This document shows, in pieces, positions 8,749 through 17,925 of a DNA stretch of 64,000 nt. The stretch is taken from contig JBCBRY010000021.1 of assembly GCA_039819485.1 (NCBI GenBank), positions 1-64,000 of the forward strand, read 5' to 3'. Made by a program: the position numbers and the translations under genes. Source of the stretch: UBA6168 sp039819485 (GTDB lineage Bacteria > Bacteroidota > Bacteroidia > Chitinophagales > Saprospiraceae). Positions within the stretch are counted from its first letter, which is position 1. Each line of letters opens with the position of its first letter. A model generated the notes under the pieces. It had not been told where the DNA came from. It saw only the letters and a program-made list of their open reading frames with translations, and did no database searches.

Positions 8749-8787
8749 AAAAAGAGGGTTGAAATATTTTATTTCAACCCTCTTTTT
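8749..8787. terminator. Strong bidirectional terminator
   Basis: A perfect 17-base stem with A-rich and T-rich ends: AAAAAGAGGGTTGAAAT (8749-8765) and ATTTCAACCCTCTTTTT (8771-8787), with a 5-base loop. It sits 18 bases after the anti-sigma stop and 12 bases from the stop of the convergent S41 gene, so it serves both. Confidence 0.9.
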
Positions 8788-8799
8788 ATTGCTTGTCTT

Positions 8800-10047
8800 T
8801 TATTGCGCATAATTCTTTGCAAATTCAAACGCAGCATCAACCCCTTTCTCATAATCAGAAAAATGAACTGGAACTTCTTTATCGGGTAAAATCGACTTCA
8901 GGTTTTGTTTGGTGAAATTAAAATACTTGGTAGAATAACGGATCTGTACCCCTGATGAAGGCATCTTAAAAACCCTGACTTCTCCATAATGGTCAGGACT
9001 GCCGGCTGTTTCTTCTCCGATCACGATTGCCGCTGTCTGGTTTTTAAAATTTAATGTATTTATAATTGCCGAAGAAAAAGTATTTCGACCGATGATGACA
9101 AATAATTTTCCTCGCTGATTTACTTTTTTATAACCTTTTAATTTTCTGACAAATAAGGAACCCTGCAAGGAACTGCCGCCGCCGTTGTGGCGCATGTCAA
9201 AAATGAATTTATTGATCGGTTTTTCTTCGATGGTCGCAAAAACCTTTTTTGAAAATGATTTGAATTTTGGAAGGTCTTTGGCCTTTTTTTTATTGCCAAA
9301 TTTTCTTTGTAGCTTTTTACTCCAGCACCTGTTGTATTGAACAAAATATATGCTGTCCGACTCAAGGTAGCGCTCCCAGAAATAGGTTTTGGTATCCTGA
9401 TAGCCGATACCTAATTTCTTTACATCGGGCTGGGTCGTGATTTTTTCATTTTTATTTGGTTCGAATATTTCTTCAAACGTACCGTTTTTGTTTTCCAGCG
9501 AAAATACAATTGGTTGCTCTGTGTCCACAAAACCAAAATATTCCAATACCTGACCGACCCGGAGATAACTGGGCAAATACGCTTTATTGATCGATGGGTT
9601 GTCCTGTACCAACAAAGTGCTCAGGCTGTCGACGATGGTTTCGATGGGATGGCCGTTAATCGTTTTGATTTTACTGCCAACTATTTTTCCGTGGCTTTCC
9701 GATGTTCTGGTAATATAAATTCCGTCTTCGAACCAGTACGTCCGGATGGGAATATTTTTGTTTCCGTCCACAAAGACCCGCATGGAGATATTGGAATGTG
9801 GATCGCCGATGTCAGCGAATAGCTGTTGCAGGCGCACGCCAATTGCAATATCGGGCAGCGACATGGATTCTTTGATTAAGGCATCAACCCTGGCGTCAAA
9901 TTCTTTTTTGGGCATTTTGAAAAACAGGTTTTTATGCCTTTTCGGAAGCTCCGTTTTAAAATATTCGAGATCGTTCGGCCAGTATATCTGTGCATCTAAT
10001 TCTGAAAAGAAAAGAATGAAAAGAAGAGAAAGTAAAATTGATTTCAT
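8800..10047 (-). CDS. S41-family (tail-specific) peptidase-like exported protein
   Basis: 415 residues with a signal peptide (1-19, ending LDA). The C-terminal half has S41 features: a FDMRHNGGGSSLQGSLF segment (about 273-290) corresponding to the strand and glycine loop, then IGRNTFSSAIINT (about 315-327), where Ser in TFSS is the expected nucleophile, and EETAGSPDHYGE. A short segment around residues 100-160 (GSKIKTINGHPI) resembles part of a PDZ-like fold, but a full PDZ domain is not evident. It probably acts in the periplasm or on the cell surface. It is a single gene. The catalytic lysine is not clearly placed, so activity is not certain. Confidence 0.82.
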   Translation of the reverse strand: MKSILLSLLFILFFSELDAQIYWPNDLEYFKTELPKRHKNLFFKMPKKEFDARVDALIKESMSLPDIAIGVRLQQLFADIGDPHSNISMRVFVDGNKNIPIRTYWFEDGIYITRTSESHGKIVGSKIKTINGHPIETIVDSLSTLLVQDNPSINKAYLPSYLRVGQVLEYFGFVDTEQPIVFSLENKNGTFEEIFEPNKNEKITTQPDVKKLGIGYQDTKTYFWERYLESDSIYFVQYNRCWSKKLQRKFGNKKKAKDLPKFKSFSKKVFATIEEKPINKFIFDMRHNGGGSSLQGSLFVRKLKGYKKVNQRGKLFVIIGRNTFSSAIINTLNFKNQTAAIVIGEETAGSPDHYGEVRVFKMPSSGVQIRYSTKYFNFTKQNLKSILPDKEVPVHFSDYEKGVDAAFEFAKNYAQ

Positions 10048-10256
10048 GTTTTTTAGATAGTGAGGAAGTTATACTGATTTGTAGTCTGATTTATGTGACT
10101 ATGTGTTAAAATTAAAAAAAATACTTTTGAACAATGTTTTTAGTGGTGGTTGAGGACCAGTGTTTTTTTGAGTGACAACAATTTCACCCGTCCCCCCGTT
10201 ATTTAACAACCACCAAAAAAGGCTTAACTTGCATCTTTATAAAAATACACAATTTC

Positions 10257-10766
10257 ATGTTATCCAATAAAATATTGCGCGCGGCATTCATTTTTATTTT
10301 GATTGGGGCCAATATCGGCTGCGATCAGGTCTCTAAGATCATTGTTCGGGAATCGGTTGAAAAGCAGGATTGGATCGAAATTTATCAGGATAACCTGATC
10401 CTGACCAATGTGGAAAATCCTGGCGCCTTCTTCGGCTGGCTCTCCGATCTGCCCCCGACCCTGAAAAGTATTTTATTGGCATTGTTACCTTCCCTCGCCA
10501 TTCTCGGCATTCTGTTTACGGTTCTGACCCGCACCAATCTGCCCAAGACAGCGGTCGTCGGGCTTAGTTTTATTATTGGTGGTGGCATTGGAAACATCTA
10601 TGACCGCATCGCTTATGGCTCTGTGACGGATTTTCTGTTTATTGATTTGGGCATTTTCCGCACTGGTATTTTCAATATGGCCGACGTGTCGATTATGGTG
10701 GGCATGGGAATCGTATTGCTGAGCATGTGGCGCTCCAAATCTGACGGGATGATTACGACTGCTTAA
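10257..10766 (+). CDS. lspA: Lipoprotein signal peptidase (signal peptidase II)
   Basis: 169-residue inner-membrane aspartic protease that removes lipoprotein signal peptides after diacylglyceryl transfer. Family motifs are in order: CDQVSK (22-27), VENPGAFFG (52-60), the catalytic-Asp box GGGIGNIYDR (108-117, Asp116) and FNMADV (139-144, Asp143). Four hydrophobic segments match LspA topology. The start ATG is confirmed by the short hydrophobic first helix. It would process the lipoproteins in this window, such as the second peroxidase and GldK. It stands alone, preceded by a hairpin-forming region (GTGGTGGTTG near 10143 with CAACCACC near 10207). Confidence 0.96.
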   Translation: MLSNKILRAAFIFILIGANIGCDQVSKIIVRESVEKQDWIEIYQDNLILTNVENPGAFFGWLSDLPPTLKSILLALLPSLAILGILFTVLTRTNLPKTAVVGLSFIIGGGIGNIYDRIAYGSVTDFLFIDLGIFRTGIFNMADVSIMVGMGIVLLSMWRSKSDGMITTA

Positions 10767-11072
10767 GAAAATGCCCAAAAACCAGAATCGGTCATTGACC
10801 AACCATGAAATCTAAGTTTTTTCTTCAGCCGCGCCTTCATTCTCTTCTTGATATATGTCCCTGCCTGTACAGTAAATTCCTGTACTGATATTTTCTCAAC
10901 CCTTTTGATGTTTGGCTGTTTTTTATCTAATCTTTGCTTGAGCTTTGCAGGAGTTCTATACTTCTTTTGGTTGCACAGAGTTTAAACGGAGACGAAAACA
11001 GAGTTTAGACAAAGGAAAATTGCTTTTCTATAATTCTGATATTTTAGTTAAAAAAAAGAAAATCAGTTGTTT
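10767..11072. other. Intergenic region with a partial palindromic repeat
   Basis: About 306 bases between lspA and msrA. Positions 10973-11025 (CACAGAGTTTAAACGGAGAC then AACAGAGTTTAGAC) resemble half of the palindromic family found complete at 41326-41420 and 41993-42075. No gene is supported here. No terminator was recognised for lspA. Confidence 0.45.
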
Positions 11073-11615
11073 ATGTTAAAAGAAGGATTGTCAGTGACCA
11101 CATTTGGTGCGGGCTGTTTTTGGTGTGTAGAGGCTATTTTTCAGGATGTAAAAGGCGTTCACCACGTGGAGTCCGGGTACTCCGGCGGACATGTTAAGAA
11201 CCCTTCATACCGAGAAGTATGTGCCGAAACGACCGGCCATGCCGAAGTGTTGCAGATCCATTTTGATGAGTCGGTCGTATCGTATGAGGATTTGTTGAAG
11301 ATCCTGTTTGCTACCCACAACCCCACCACTTTGAACCGTCAGGGAGCTGACCGTGGCACTCAATACCGGTCTGCTGTTTTTTACCATACAGAAGAGCAAA
11401 AGGTTGTGGCAGAGCGGGTGAAAAATGAATTTGCCCCAACGCTTTGGAGTGATCCCATCGTTACGGAAATCACTAAATTTGAGGCATATTATCCGGCCGA
11501 AAAATACCACCAGAATTATTACAACGACAACCCCAATCAAGGCTATTGCCGGGTGATCATCAATCCGAAAGTACAGAAATTTCGAAAGGAATTTGCACAT
11601 ATGCTTGAGGGATGA
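11073..11615 (+). CDS. msrA: Peptide-methionine (S)-S-oxide reductase MsrA
   Basis: About 180 residues, starting at ATG 11073 (a TTG lies 6 bases upstream in frame). The catalytic motif GAGCFWCVE is near residues 12-20, with nucleophilic Cys15. It is followed by GYSGG, then YREVCAETTGHAE and NRQGADRGTQYRSA, all family signatures. The C-terminus has KYHQNYYNDNPNQGYC, including the QGYC segment typical of MsrA. It reduces the S-epimer of methionine sulfoxide using thioredoxin. msrB follows 264 bases downstream on the same strand, giving a methionine-repair pair, though each probably has its own promoter. No signal peptide, so cytosolic. Confidence 0.97.
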   Translation: MLKEGLSVTTFGAGCFWCVEAIFQDVKGVHHVESGYSGGHVKNPSYREVCAETTGHAEVLQIHFDESVVSYEDLLKILFATHNPTTLNRQGADRGTQYRSAVFYHTEEQKVVAERVKNEFAPTLWSDPIVTEITKFEAYYPAEKYHQNYYNDNPNQGYCRVIINPKVQKFRKEFAHMLEG

Positions 11616-11879
11616 GAGGAGTGAGTGGTGATTTCTTTTTAATTTAACCCAAGTTGCGAACAACTTGGTAGAGCGTAAACGGTAGAAAGTAGAAAGATCT
11701 TTTTGATCAGAATTGCCTGTTTTTTTCAGGCGCTTATTCACTTAGGTCTCTCTACCAATGTCCACCTACTTTCTGCATCGCAACTTGAATTAATTTAGTT
11801 ATTGTTGCGATAGTGAATGACTTTTTATTTCCCGATTTGAAATACGGGATTTTAATTTTTTCAATTTTACTTTTTTAAA

Positions 11880-12269
11880 ATGACTGCTAAAACAAAAGAA
11901 AACTGGAATATGCTGACGCCCGAGGAGGCGAAAGTGATTGAGGACAAAGGGACAGAATATCCATTTACAGGAGAATATGACAAACATTTTGTGCCGGGGG
12001 GCACTTATGTCTGTCGCCGTTGTGAGGCGCCGCTTTACCGCTCGGAAGACAAATTTGATTCAGGGTGTGGATGGCCTGCCTTTGACGATGAAATTCCCGG
12101 AGCCATCATGCGGGAGACCGATGCCGATGGGCGGCGCACGGAAATTCTCTGTGCCAATTGTGGCGGACATCTGGGACACGTTTTTGTTGGCGAACGGTTG
12201 ACTAAAAAAAATACCCGTCACTGTGTCAATTCCCTGTCGATGCGGTTTATTCCGAAAGCCACCGATTGA
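11880..12269 (+). CDS. msrB: Peptide-methionine (R)-S-oxide reductase MsrB
   Basis: 129 residues, a stand-alone MsrB. Two CxxC zinc pairs are visible: CRRC (about 45-48) and CANC (about 94-97). DSGCGWPAF follows the first pair and GHLGHVF the second. The catalytic selenocysteine-equivalent Cys lies in TRHCVNSLSMRF near the C-terminus. It reduces the R-epimer of methionine sulfoxide, complementing the upstream MsrA. The 264-base gap holds small hairpins but no gene, and the 5' end is T-rich. No signal peptide. Confidence 0.97.
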   Translation: MTAKTKENWNMLTPEEAKVIEDKGTEYPFTGEYDKHFVPGGTYVCRRCEAPLYRSEDKFDSGCGWPAFDDEIPGAIMRETDADGRRTEILCANCGGHLGHVFVGERLTKKNTRHCVNSLSMRFIPKATD

Positions 12270-12353
12270 TCAAGATCAAGAGCGAGAGATGATGAATGGT
12301 GAATTCGTGAATTGATATTTGTTCTTTCTCGCCTTTAGCTCCTTTTCGTTATT

Positions 12354-12953
12354 ATGATTTACGAATTTAATGGATTCCGTCCTATCATTCACGAGTCTGC
12401 ATTTATACATCCGCAGGCTGTGGTCACAGGCAATGTTGAGATCGGTAAAGATGTCTATGTCGGACCCGGGGCAGCCATCCGCGGCGACTGGGGCGCAATA
12501 ATTATTGAAGACGGCTGTAATGTACAGGAGAACTGCACTATCCATATGTTTCCAGGGGTGACAGTGCGGCTGAAAGAAGCTGCGCACATTGGCCATGGAG
12601 CGATTATCCACGGAGCTACGATTGGCAAAAATTGCCTGGTCGGAATGAATTCCGTGATCATGGACGATGCCATTATCGGGGACGAATGCATCATTGGCGC
12701 GCTTTGCTTCATCAATGCCAAATCCACTATTCCATCCCGCAGTTTGGTGGTCGGGAATCCCGGAAAAATCATCAAACAGGTGAGTAATGAAATGCTGGCC
12801 TGGAAAACAAAAGGCACGGCGCTCTATCAACGACTGCCACAACTTTGCCGGGACGGACTGAGGCCTTGCGAGCCGCTGCGGGAAGTCCCCGCCGACCGCC
12901 CAGAACAAATGGCGATTTATCAGACTTGGGAGGAGATTAAGAATGATAAATGA
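12354..12953 (+). CDS. PaaY/gamma-carbonic-anhydrase-like hexapeptide protein
   Basis: 199 residues with a left-handed beta-helix of hexapeptide repeats from about residue 10 to 150 (for example AVVTGNVEIGKDVYVGPGAA). Conserved gamma-class residues are present: RGDWG, a QENCTIH histidine, and the GHGAIIHG pair of histidines that bind metal in family members. The C-terminal helical tail of about 45 residues and the overall length match PaaY (196 residues), a thioesterase or carbonic-anhydrase-like protein of phenylacetate degradation. No other paa gene is here, so the role is uncertain. Its last codons and stop (TGA 12951-12953) lie in a heptamer array, so the C-terminus may vary. Confidence 0.85.
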   Translation: MIYEFNGFRPIIHESAFIHPQAVVTGNVEIGKDVYVGPGAAIRGDWGAIIIEDGCNVQENCTIHMFPGVTVRLKEAAHIGHGAIIHGATIGKNCLVGMNSVIMDDAIIGDECIIGALCFINAKSTIPSRSLVVGNPGKIIKQVSNEMLAWKTKGTALYQRLPQLCRDGLRPCEPLREVPADRPEQMAIYQTWEEIKNDK

Positions 12954-12992
12954 TAAATGATAAATGATAAATGATGAATGATGAATGATGAA
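12944..12992. repeat. Heptanucleotide tandem array (TGATAAA/TGATGAA)
   Basis: Seven uninterrupted 7-base units: four TGATAAA (12944-12971) then three TGATGAA (12972-12992). The array begins within the last codons of the PaaY-like gene and supplies its stop codon. Confidence 0.9.
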
Positions 12993-13078
12993 TTGGTTTT
13001 TTTTAATTTTGAATTTCTATTCGGTTAATTTTATTAATAAATAAATAGCCTTTTTTTAACTCATTTTTCCTCTCCGTT

Positions 13079-14080
13079 TTAGACCTGTGTAACACCTGTT
13101 AATTGTTTGTTTTCTTTCCACCATTTGTAGATATCTTCGATCGATTCTTCCAAAGGTCGGACTTTATAATTCAATTCTTTTTTGGCCAGAGCGGAAGAAT
13201 AATTTCTGTTCGCATTTTTGATGATCATTAATGATTCGTACGTATAGAGTGGTGGTTTTTTGGAGAATAATCGGGCCAATTGAATAAATGGCAGACCCAA
13301 TATTCCAACCCCAACAGGCAACACTATTTTTGCCGATCTTATACCTGTTATTTTTTGACAAATATTTGCAAGCTGCGTAAAACTTGCCCAATGACCACTT
13401 AATAAATAACGGGAACTGGCGGCTCCATTTTCCAAAATATAAATTACGGCGGAAATTATATCACGAACGTCTACCCAGTCAAAACCGCCGTAGACAATGG
13501 CTGGCATTTTTCCTGTAAAAAGGTTTATCAACATTTCGCCACTTCTGGAATTAAAATAATCGTGTGGGCCAATTACCGCAGTGGGGCATATTATCGTGGC
13601 GTTTAATCCTTTTTTTATTCCCTTCAAAACTTCTTTTTCTCCCAGCGCTTTTGACTGGTCATATTTAAAAGAACTTGTATCGGCGTAGGGGATTTCTTCA
13701 TTAACAATTGGAGTATGCCTGTTATATTTAAAAGCATGTACCGAGCTGAAATGAATGTATTTTTTGACGTTGTTATTTAAACAGGCGGCGACTATATTTT
13801 CTGTACCGGCAACATTGGTCTGCATGACACTTCCATCTGGGTCTCCATTTATGGAAATTTTTCCCGCCAGATTAATGACGGTATCTATGTCGCTTAATTC
13901 TCTATTTAAAACACTCGGATCGAGTATATTTCCCTTTACCGTATTTATATTAAATTCATTGATGACCTTCATTTTTTGCGGACTACGGCAGATGGCTTTT
14001 ATGCTAAAACCTTTTCTGGCCAAGGCGATTGTCATATTGATGCCGATATGTCCGGTTGCCCCGATGATGGCTATTTTCAT
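13079..14080 (-). CDS. NAD-dependent epimerase/dehydratase (extended SDR)
   Basis: 333 residues, extended short-chain dehydrogenase fold. The dinucleotide motif GATGHIG is at residues 8-14, a DxxVNLAG-type segment is near 66, and the catalytic YDQSK lies near residue 140, with Ser in FSSVHAF upstream. The C-terminal half resembles 3-beta-hydroxysteroid dehydrogenase, dihydroflavonol reductase and HpnA relatives, with a hydrophobic segment around 245-265. It is co-directional with the upstream steroid-reductase-like gene (14-base gap), so they are probably cotranscribed. A joint role in sterol, steroid or terpenoid reduction is inferred only from this pairing. Confidence 0.85.
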   Translation of the reverse strand: MKIAIIGATGHIGINMTIALARKGFSIKAICRSPQKMKVINEFNINTVKGNILDPSVLNRELSDIDTVINLAGKISINGDPDGSVMQTNVAGTENIVAACLNNNVKKYIHFSSVHAFKYNRHTPIVNEEIPYADTSSFKYDQSKALGEKEVLKGIKKGLNATIICPTAVIGPHDYFNSRSGEMLINLFTGKMPAIVYGGFDWVDVRDIISAVIYILENGAASSRYLLSGHWASFTQLANICQKITGIRSAKIVLPVGVGILGLPFIQLARLFSKKPPLYTYESLMIIKNANRNYSSALAKKELNYKVRPLEESIEDIYKWWKENKQLTGVTQV

Positions 14081-14094
14081 GGAGTGTGGCTTAT

Positions 14095-14856
14095 TTAAAG
14101 GATAAAAGGAATTACCGCTTTCCTGTCCTGGGGATAGTCAGGAAAGTTTTTTAAATACCACTGATGGTGGCTATGCGCACGGGGAATTAAATTAGCTGCT
14201 GTCCAGATAGCAAATGCTGCCGCAGCTATGTTCCATGTTAAAATTGCAAAGCCGGTCCATTCGAGTATTTCACCAAAATGGTTGGGGCACGAAATATAAT
14301 TGAAAAAACCTCCTCGGGGGATCGCATATTTTTTCTCTCCCGGCTTTCGTAAGCCGAGCAAATAATTATCAGATTTAATGTTGATAATAGCTCCCGTAAA
14401 AAATATAATTATACCAAACAAAAAATAGGGACTTGTTATCCAATTTGCAGGATAAGGTTCAGCAACCGTTCCCAAATAAAAACCGTTTGACCAACCATTA
14501 ACTGAATTAAAAAAAATAGCAGACAAGACAATTAATACAGGTATTTTTTTGCCAGTGGTTTTTGTGCGCAGCGGGTAAATTATGCTACGGTTCATATAAT
14601 GCAATAACCATAAGGAAAAGAAAATCCACAGTGGCAGGTTTTTTTCATTTTCACCTGTAATGAAAAACCAGGCAAAAGTAATTGGTGATACCAATTCCAT
14701 GACGACCCAGCCCAATCGGTTGTCCATCAAAAACCCCCATTCCTGATTGATATGACGGCCATACGGGGCCGTGATGCGCCAAAACTGAATTGGAAAAAGC
14801 AGGAGGGCCAAGGCTATCCAAGCATAAATAATGGTCTGAAAATCGGCGTATGACAT
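14095..14856 (-). CDS. Steroid 5-alpha-reductase-like membrane protein
   Basis: 253 residues with about six hydrophobic segments. The C-terminal third has the pattern of 3-oxo-5-alpha-steroid 4-dehydrogenases and DUF1295 relatives: LRKPGEKKYAIPRGGFFNYI (about 170-189), then SCPNHFGEILEWTGFA with the conserved N-[HY]-x-GE motif, and a terminal AHSHHQWYLKNFPDYPQDR segment. The length matches SRD5A1-type enzymes. By family it would reduce a C=C bond next to a ketone with NADPH in the membrane. It is first in a two-gene unit with the epimerase/dehydrogenase gene. The substrate in a bacterium is unknown. Confidence 0.85.
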   Translation of the reverse strand: MSYADFQTIIYAWIALALLLFPIQFWRITAPYGRHINQEWGFLMDNRLGWVVMELVSPITFAWFFITGENEKNLPLWIFFSLWLLHYMNRSIIYPLRTKTTGKKIPVLIVLSAIFFNSVNGWSNGFYLGTVAEPYPANWITSPYFLFGIIIFFTGAIINIKSDNYLLGLRKPGEKKYAIPRGGFFNYISCPNHFGEILEWTGFAILTWNIAAAAFAIWTAANLIPRAHSHHQWYLKNFPDYPQDRKAVIPFIL

Positions 14857-14915
14857 TTGACAAATTAATGAAAAAATGATTAGAATTTATTGTACTTGTT
14901 TATAAATTTGATTTA

Positions 14916-15764
14916 ATGAAAATGACTGTCAAACAATATTCAAATATTAGCACTTATTTAAGCGAGAATCTCGATTTTTTAGAAAAGAGGGAGGCTGTCA
15001 ATAATTTATTGATTGGTATACCCATTTCCTTAAAAAATGAAAAAGTACTAAATCCTTTTCCAGTCTTATTATCTGTGCATGCTGGCAATTCAATTGTCTT
15101 TTCAGCTATTCAGACTCCGCCCAAAAACTTATTGGTGTCAGGAGATGCCCTTAACCATCAGTCTGCTGCGGTTCCATTAATTGATTTTATGATCCAAAAT
15201 AATATCATTGTTCCGGGAGTAATCGGACCGAAAAAAGTGTCGACCTTTTTTGCAGAAAAATGGTGCGCAAAAAACAATATTCAGTGGCAGACAAAATATG
15301 AGCAATTGATTTACCGATTGGATGAAATAAAAGAAATCAAATACACGAACGGATTTTGCAGAAAAGCAAAGATGAAGGATTTAGATATAGTGGGAAATTG
15401 GTTTCACGCATTTGCCAAAGAAGCCATGGATGAAGACGATCGGCAAGGGGCTATTTTAACCGCAGAAAATAAAATAACTACCGGCGGATTATTTATCTGG
15501 GAAAATAACGGAAGGGCCGTATCGATGGCTGCAGCCTCCCGACCGAGCCGCAATGGTATAGCCATAAATTATGTTTATACCCCTGCTGAATTTCGGGGGC
15601 ATGGTTATGCGACAGCGGTGGTAGGTAAATTGACCGAGCTGATGTTAAAAAAATACCGCTTCTGTTCTTTGTTCACCGACCAGGCTAATCCAACGTCTAA
15701 TAGTATTTATTCAAAAATAGGTTATCGACCAATTGAGGAATTTAGAATGATTGAATTTATATAA
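14916..15764 (+). CDS. GNAT-family N-acetyltransferase
   Basis: 282 residues. The C-terminal half (about 145-282) is a GNAT domain: the acetyl-CoA loop is FRGHGYA (about 229-235), and LFTDQANPTSNSIYSKIGYR (about 250-269) is the family C-terminal motif. The N-terminal 140 residues form a separate alpha/beta region with no clear match, as in two-domain acetyltransferases related to FR47-type proteins. The substrate is unknown. It is transcribed divergently from the steroid-reductase-like gene across a 59-base gap. Confidence 0.85.
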   Translation: MKMTVKQYSNISTYLSENLDFLEKREAVNNLLIGIPISLKNEKVLNPFPVLLSVHAGNSIVFSAIQTPPKNLLVSGDALNHQSAAVPLIDFMIQNNIIVPGVIGPKKVSTFFAEKWCAKNNIQWQTKYEQLIYRLDEIKEIKYTNGFCRKAKMKDLDIVGNWFHAFAKEAMDEDDRQGAILTAENKITTGGLFIWENNGRAVSMAAASRPSRNGIAINYVYTPAEFRGHGYATAVVGKLTELMLKKYRFCSLFTDQANPTSNSIYSKIGYRPIEEFRMIEFI

Positions 15765-15874
15765 CATGGATTTTTAGTAGCCGTGCCGTATTAACTTGAT
15801 TTTGGTGGTCTGCGAAGCCTCGTTGATTGGTAAAAATGCATTAGTGCGCATGTTTTTCAACATGAAAGCTATTT

Positions 15875-17692
15875 TTACAAATATCCCTTTGCCTGCAAAT
15901 GAAACAGCTCCGCATATTTCCCGCCTTTAGCCAAGAGTTCTTCGTGACTGCCCAATTCTTTCCGCATGCCGTTTTCCAGGAATAAAATCCTGTCAGCCAT
16001 GCGCACCGTTGAGAAACGATGCGAGATCAGTACTGCCATTTTCCCTTCGATCAATTCTGAAAAACGAAGGAACACTTCGTGTTCGGCACGGGCATCAAGG
16101 GCGGAGGTTGGTTCATCCAGGATGAGGAGCTGGGCTTCTCGCATATAAGCACGGGCAAGCGCTACTTTTTGCCACTGGCCACCGGAGAGTTCGACACCAT
16201 CGGCAAAGCGCTTGCCGAGGATTTGTTCGTATTGATTAGGTAGGGTTTCAACTACGGTATCGGCGAGGCTTTTGTGGGCGGCCGTTTCGATAGTGGGCCG
16301 TTCTTCCAGTTTGTTGATGCTACCGACGGCGATATTTTCCGCAGCTTTCATCTGGAAGCGGATATAGTCCTGGAAAATAATACCAATGGCATTGCGGAGC
16401 GATCTCAGGTCATAATCCCGAATGTCGATACCATCCAGCAAGATGCGGCCTTCGGTAGGCTCATAGAGTCGGGCCAATAGCTTGACAACGGTCGTTTTGC
16501 CAGCTCCATTTTCTCCTACCAGGGCCATTTTTTCTCCTTTTCTCAGGTGGAATGAAAGGTTGCGCACAGCCCATTTCTCGCTGTTTAAATACTTGAAGCT
16601 GACATTTTCAAAGACAAAGCCTTCCTTTATTTCATCCGGGACCATATGTCCTTTTCCATTAGCAGAAATCTGGGGCTCTATTTCGAAGAAATCAAACAGG
16701 TCTTGTAGGTAAAGAGATTGCTCCGCAATTTTTGAAAAGCGATTCATGATGCTTTGCAGCATGCTCCGCATCCTTTGGAAGGAACCGGCGAGGAAGGTCA
16801 GCGTTCCCACGGTTATGATGCCTCCCACTGTTTGAATCAAGATAAATACATAAGCGCCGTAGTAGGCGATAGTACCAATTGCAGAAAGTAGGGCTCCCCA
16901 GGAGGCCCGGCTAATCGCCAATTTTGAATTGGCCTTGAAATATTTATCTGAAATAAGTTTGAAACGGTCGGCCAAGAAATCTGCGAGGTTAAATATTTTG
17001 ACTTCTTTAGCCGTCTCATCACTGGCGCCAATGTATCGAAGGTAGTCTAATTCTCTGCGTTCGGGAGTCCATCCAGTCGTGAGGGAATAAGTACGTTGGT
17101 TAAAATGTGTTTCCCCTAAAAAGGAAGGAATCACGGCAATGGCCAAGATCAATATCAGCCAAGGGTTGAAGGCTACCAGTCCCCCACCAAGGAATAAGAT
17201 GGTGATAAATTCCTGGACCTGGGTCAAAACCATAGACATCAGAACAGTTCTCCCGGTAGTTTGGCGCCGGGCCCGTTCGAGCTTATCATAAAAATTAGAG
17301 TCTTCAAATTGGTAGAGGTCAAGTGTAGCTGCATGACGGATCAATTGTTCTGAACTCTGGTTGGAGAGCAGATCCCCGAGCAGACTGTCAAGCAGGGTAA
17401 TTGCCCGGTTCATAAGTTCACTAATGATGGCCAGGCCGAATTCAAAACCAACCAGCAGCCAGAGCCTGTTCATACTGCCAGGTTGATCGATGAGGGCGAG
17501 GACTTCATCAATGATTTCTTTTCCGATATACAACATCAATAATGGAATGGCTGACTTCAGCAACCGGAGAACCGCGTTGGAAATGGCCATCGGCGGACTG
17601 GCTTCCCAGATCATTCCGAAGAAGCGCGGCAGGTTGTTTAATGCGGAGAACTGCTCTTTATAGGAAAGTTTTTCTTTTCTTCTTTTTGCCAT
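15875..17692 (-). CDS. ABC transporter, fused permease and ATPase
   Basis: 605 residues: an N-terminal membrane domain with six predicted helices (about 30-330) and a C-terminal nucleotide-binding domain. ATPase motifs are in order: Walker A GENGAGKTT (about 393-401), Q-loop (GIIFQDYIRF), signature LSGGQWQKVALARA (about 505-518), Walker B LLILDEPTSALD and the H-loop (ISHRFSTV). This is the layout of type I exporters of lipids, drugs or peptides and should work as a homodimer, or with a partner not present here. No peptidase domain. It is separated from the gld cluster by a strong terminator. The substrate is unknown. Confidence 0.93.
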   Translation of the reverse strand: MAKRRKEKLSYKEQFSALNNLPRFFGMIWEASPPMAISNAVLRLLKSAIPLLMLYIGKEIIDEVLALIDQPGSMNRLWLLVGFEFGLAIISELMNRAITLLDSLLGDLLSNQSSEQLIRHAATLDLYQFEDSNFYDKLERARRQTTGRTVLMSMVLTQVQEFITILFLGGGLVAFNPWLILILAIAVIPSFLGETHFNQRTYSLTTGWTPERRELDYLRYIGASDETAKEVKIFNLADFLADRFKLISDKYFKANSKLAISRASWGALLSAIGTIAYYGAYVFILIQTVGGIITVGTLTFLAGSFQRMRSMLQSIMNRFSKIAEQSLYLQDLFDFFEIEPQISANGKGHMVPDEIKEGFVFENVSFKYLNSEKWAVRNLSFHLRKGEKMALVGENGAGKTTVVKLLARLYEPTEGRILLDGIDIRDYDLRSLRNAIGIIFQDYIRFQMKAAENIAVGSINKLEERPTIETAAHKSLADTVVETLPNQYEQILGKRFADGVELSGGQWQKVALARAYMREAQLLILDEPTSALDARAEHEVFLRFSELIEGKMAVLISHRFSTVRMADRILFLENGMRKELGSHEELLAKGGKYAELFHLQAKGYL

Positions 17693-17866
17693 GCTTTTTT
17701 AGTTCGCAGTCTTCAGTTTCCGGTAAGCAGTTGAGGATGGAGAGTCTTTATTCTGAAATAAAATTTTTCTTTCAAATTTATAAATCCAAGTTGGTCAAGG
17801 CGCGAACTAACTGATAACTACTAACCGTTGACTTAGGACTGACACTACGGATACAAGTAAAAATAA

Positions 17867-17900
17867 AAAGGGTTCAAATCCTTGTGGATTTGAACCCTTT
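17867..17900 (-). terminator. Terminator of the gldLMN transcript
   Basis: A perfect 15-base stem: AAAGGGTTCAAATCC (17867-17881) and GGATTTGAACCCTTT (17886-17900), with a 4-base loop. On the minus strand it is followed by TTATTTTTA. It lies 25 bases beyond the gldN stop. Its GGTTCAAATCC arm resembles a tRNA T-arm, but no tRNA surrounds it. Confidence 0.9.
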
Positions 17901-17925
17901 GCGAGAATAGAAACTCTCTATCTGA

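Noticed and set aside
12276..12908. 210-residue minus-strand ORF opposite the PaaY-like gene
   Set aside because: It is antisense to a clear hexapeptide-repeat protein.
17867..17900. Possible tRNA T-arm (GGTTCAAATCC)
   Set aside because: It is one arm of a perfect 15-base terminator stem after gldN; no acceptor, D-arm or anticodon stem surrounds it.
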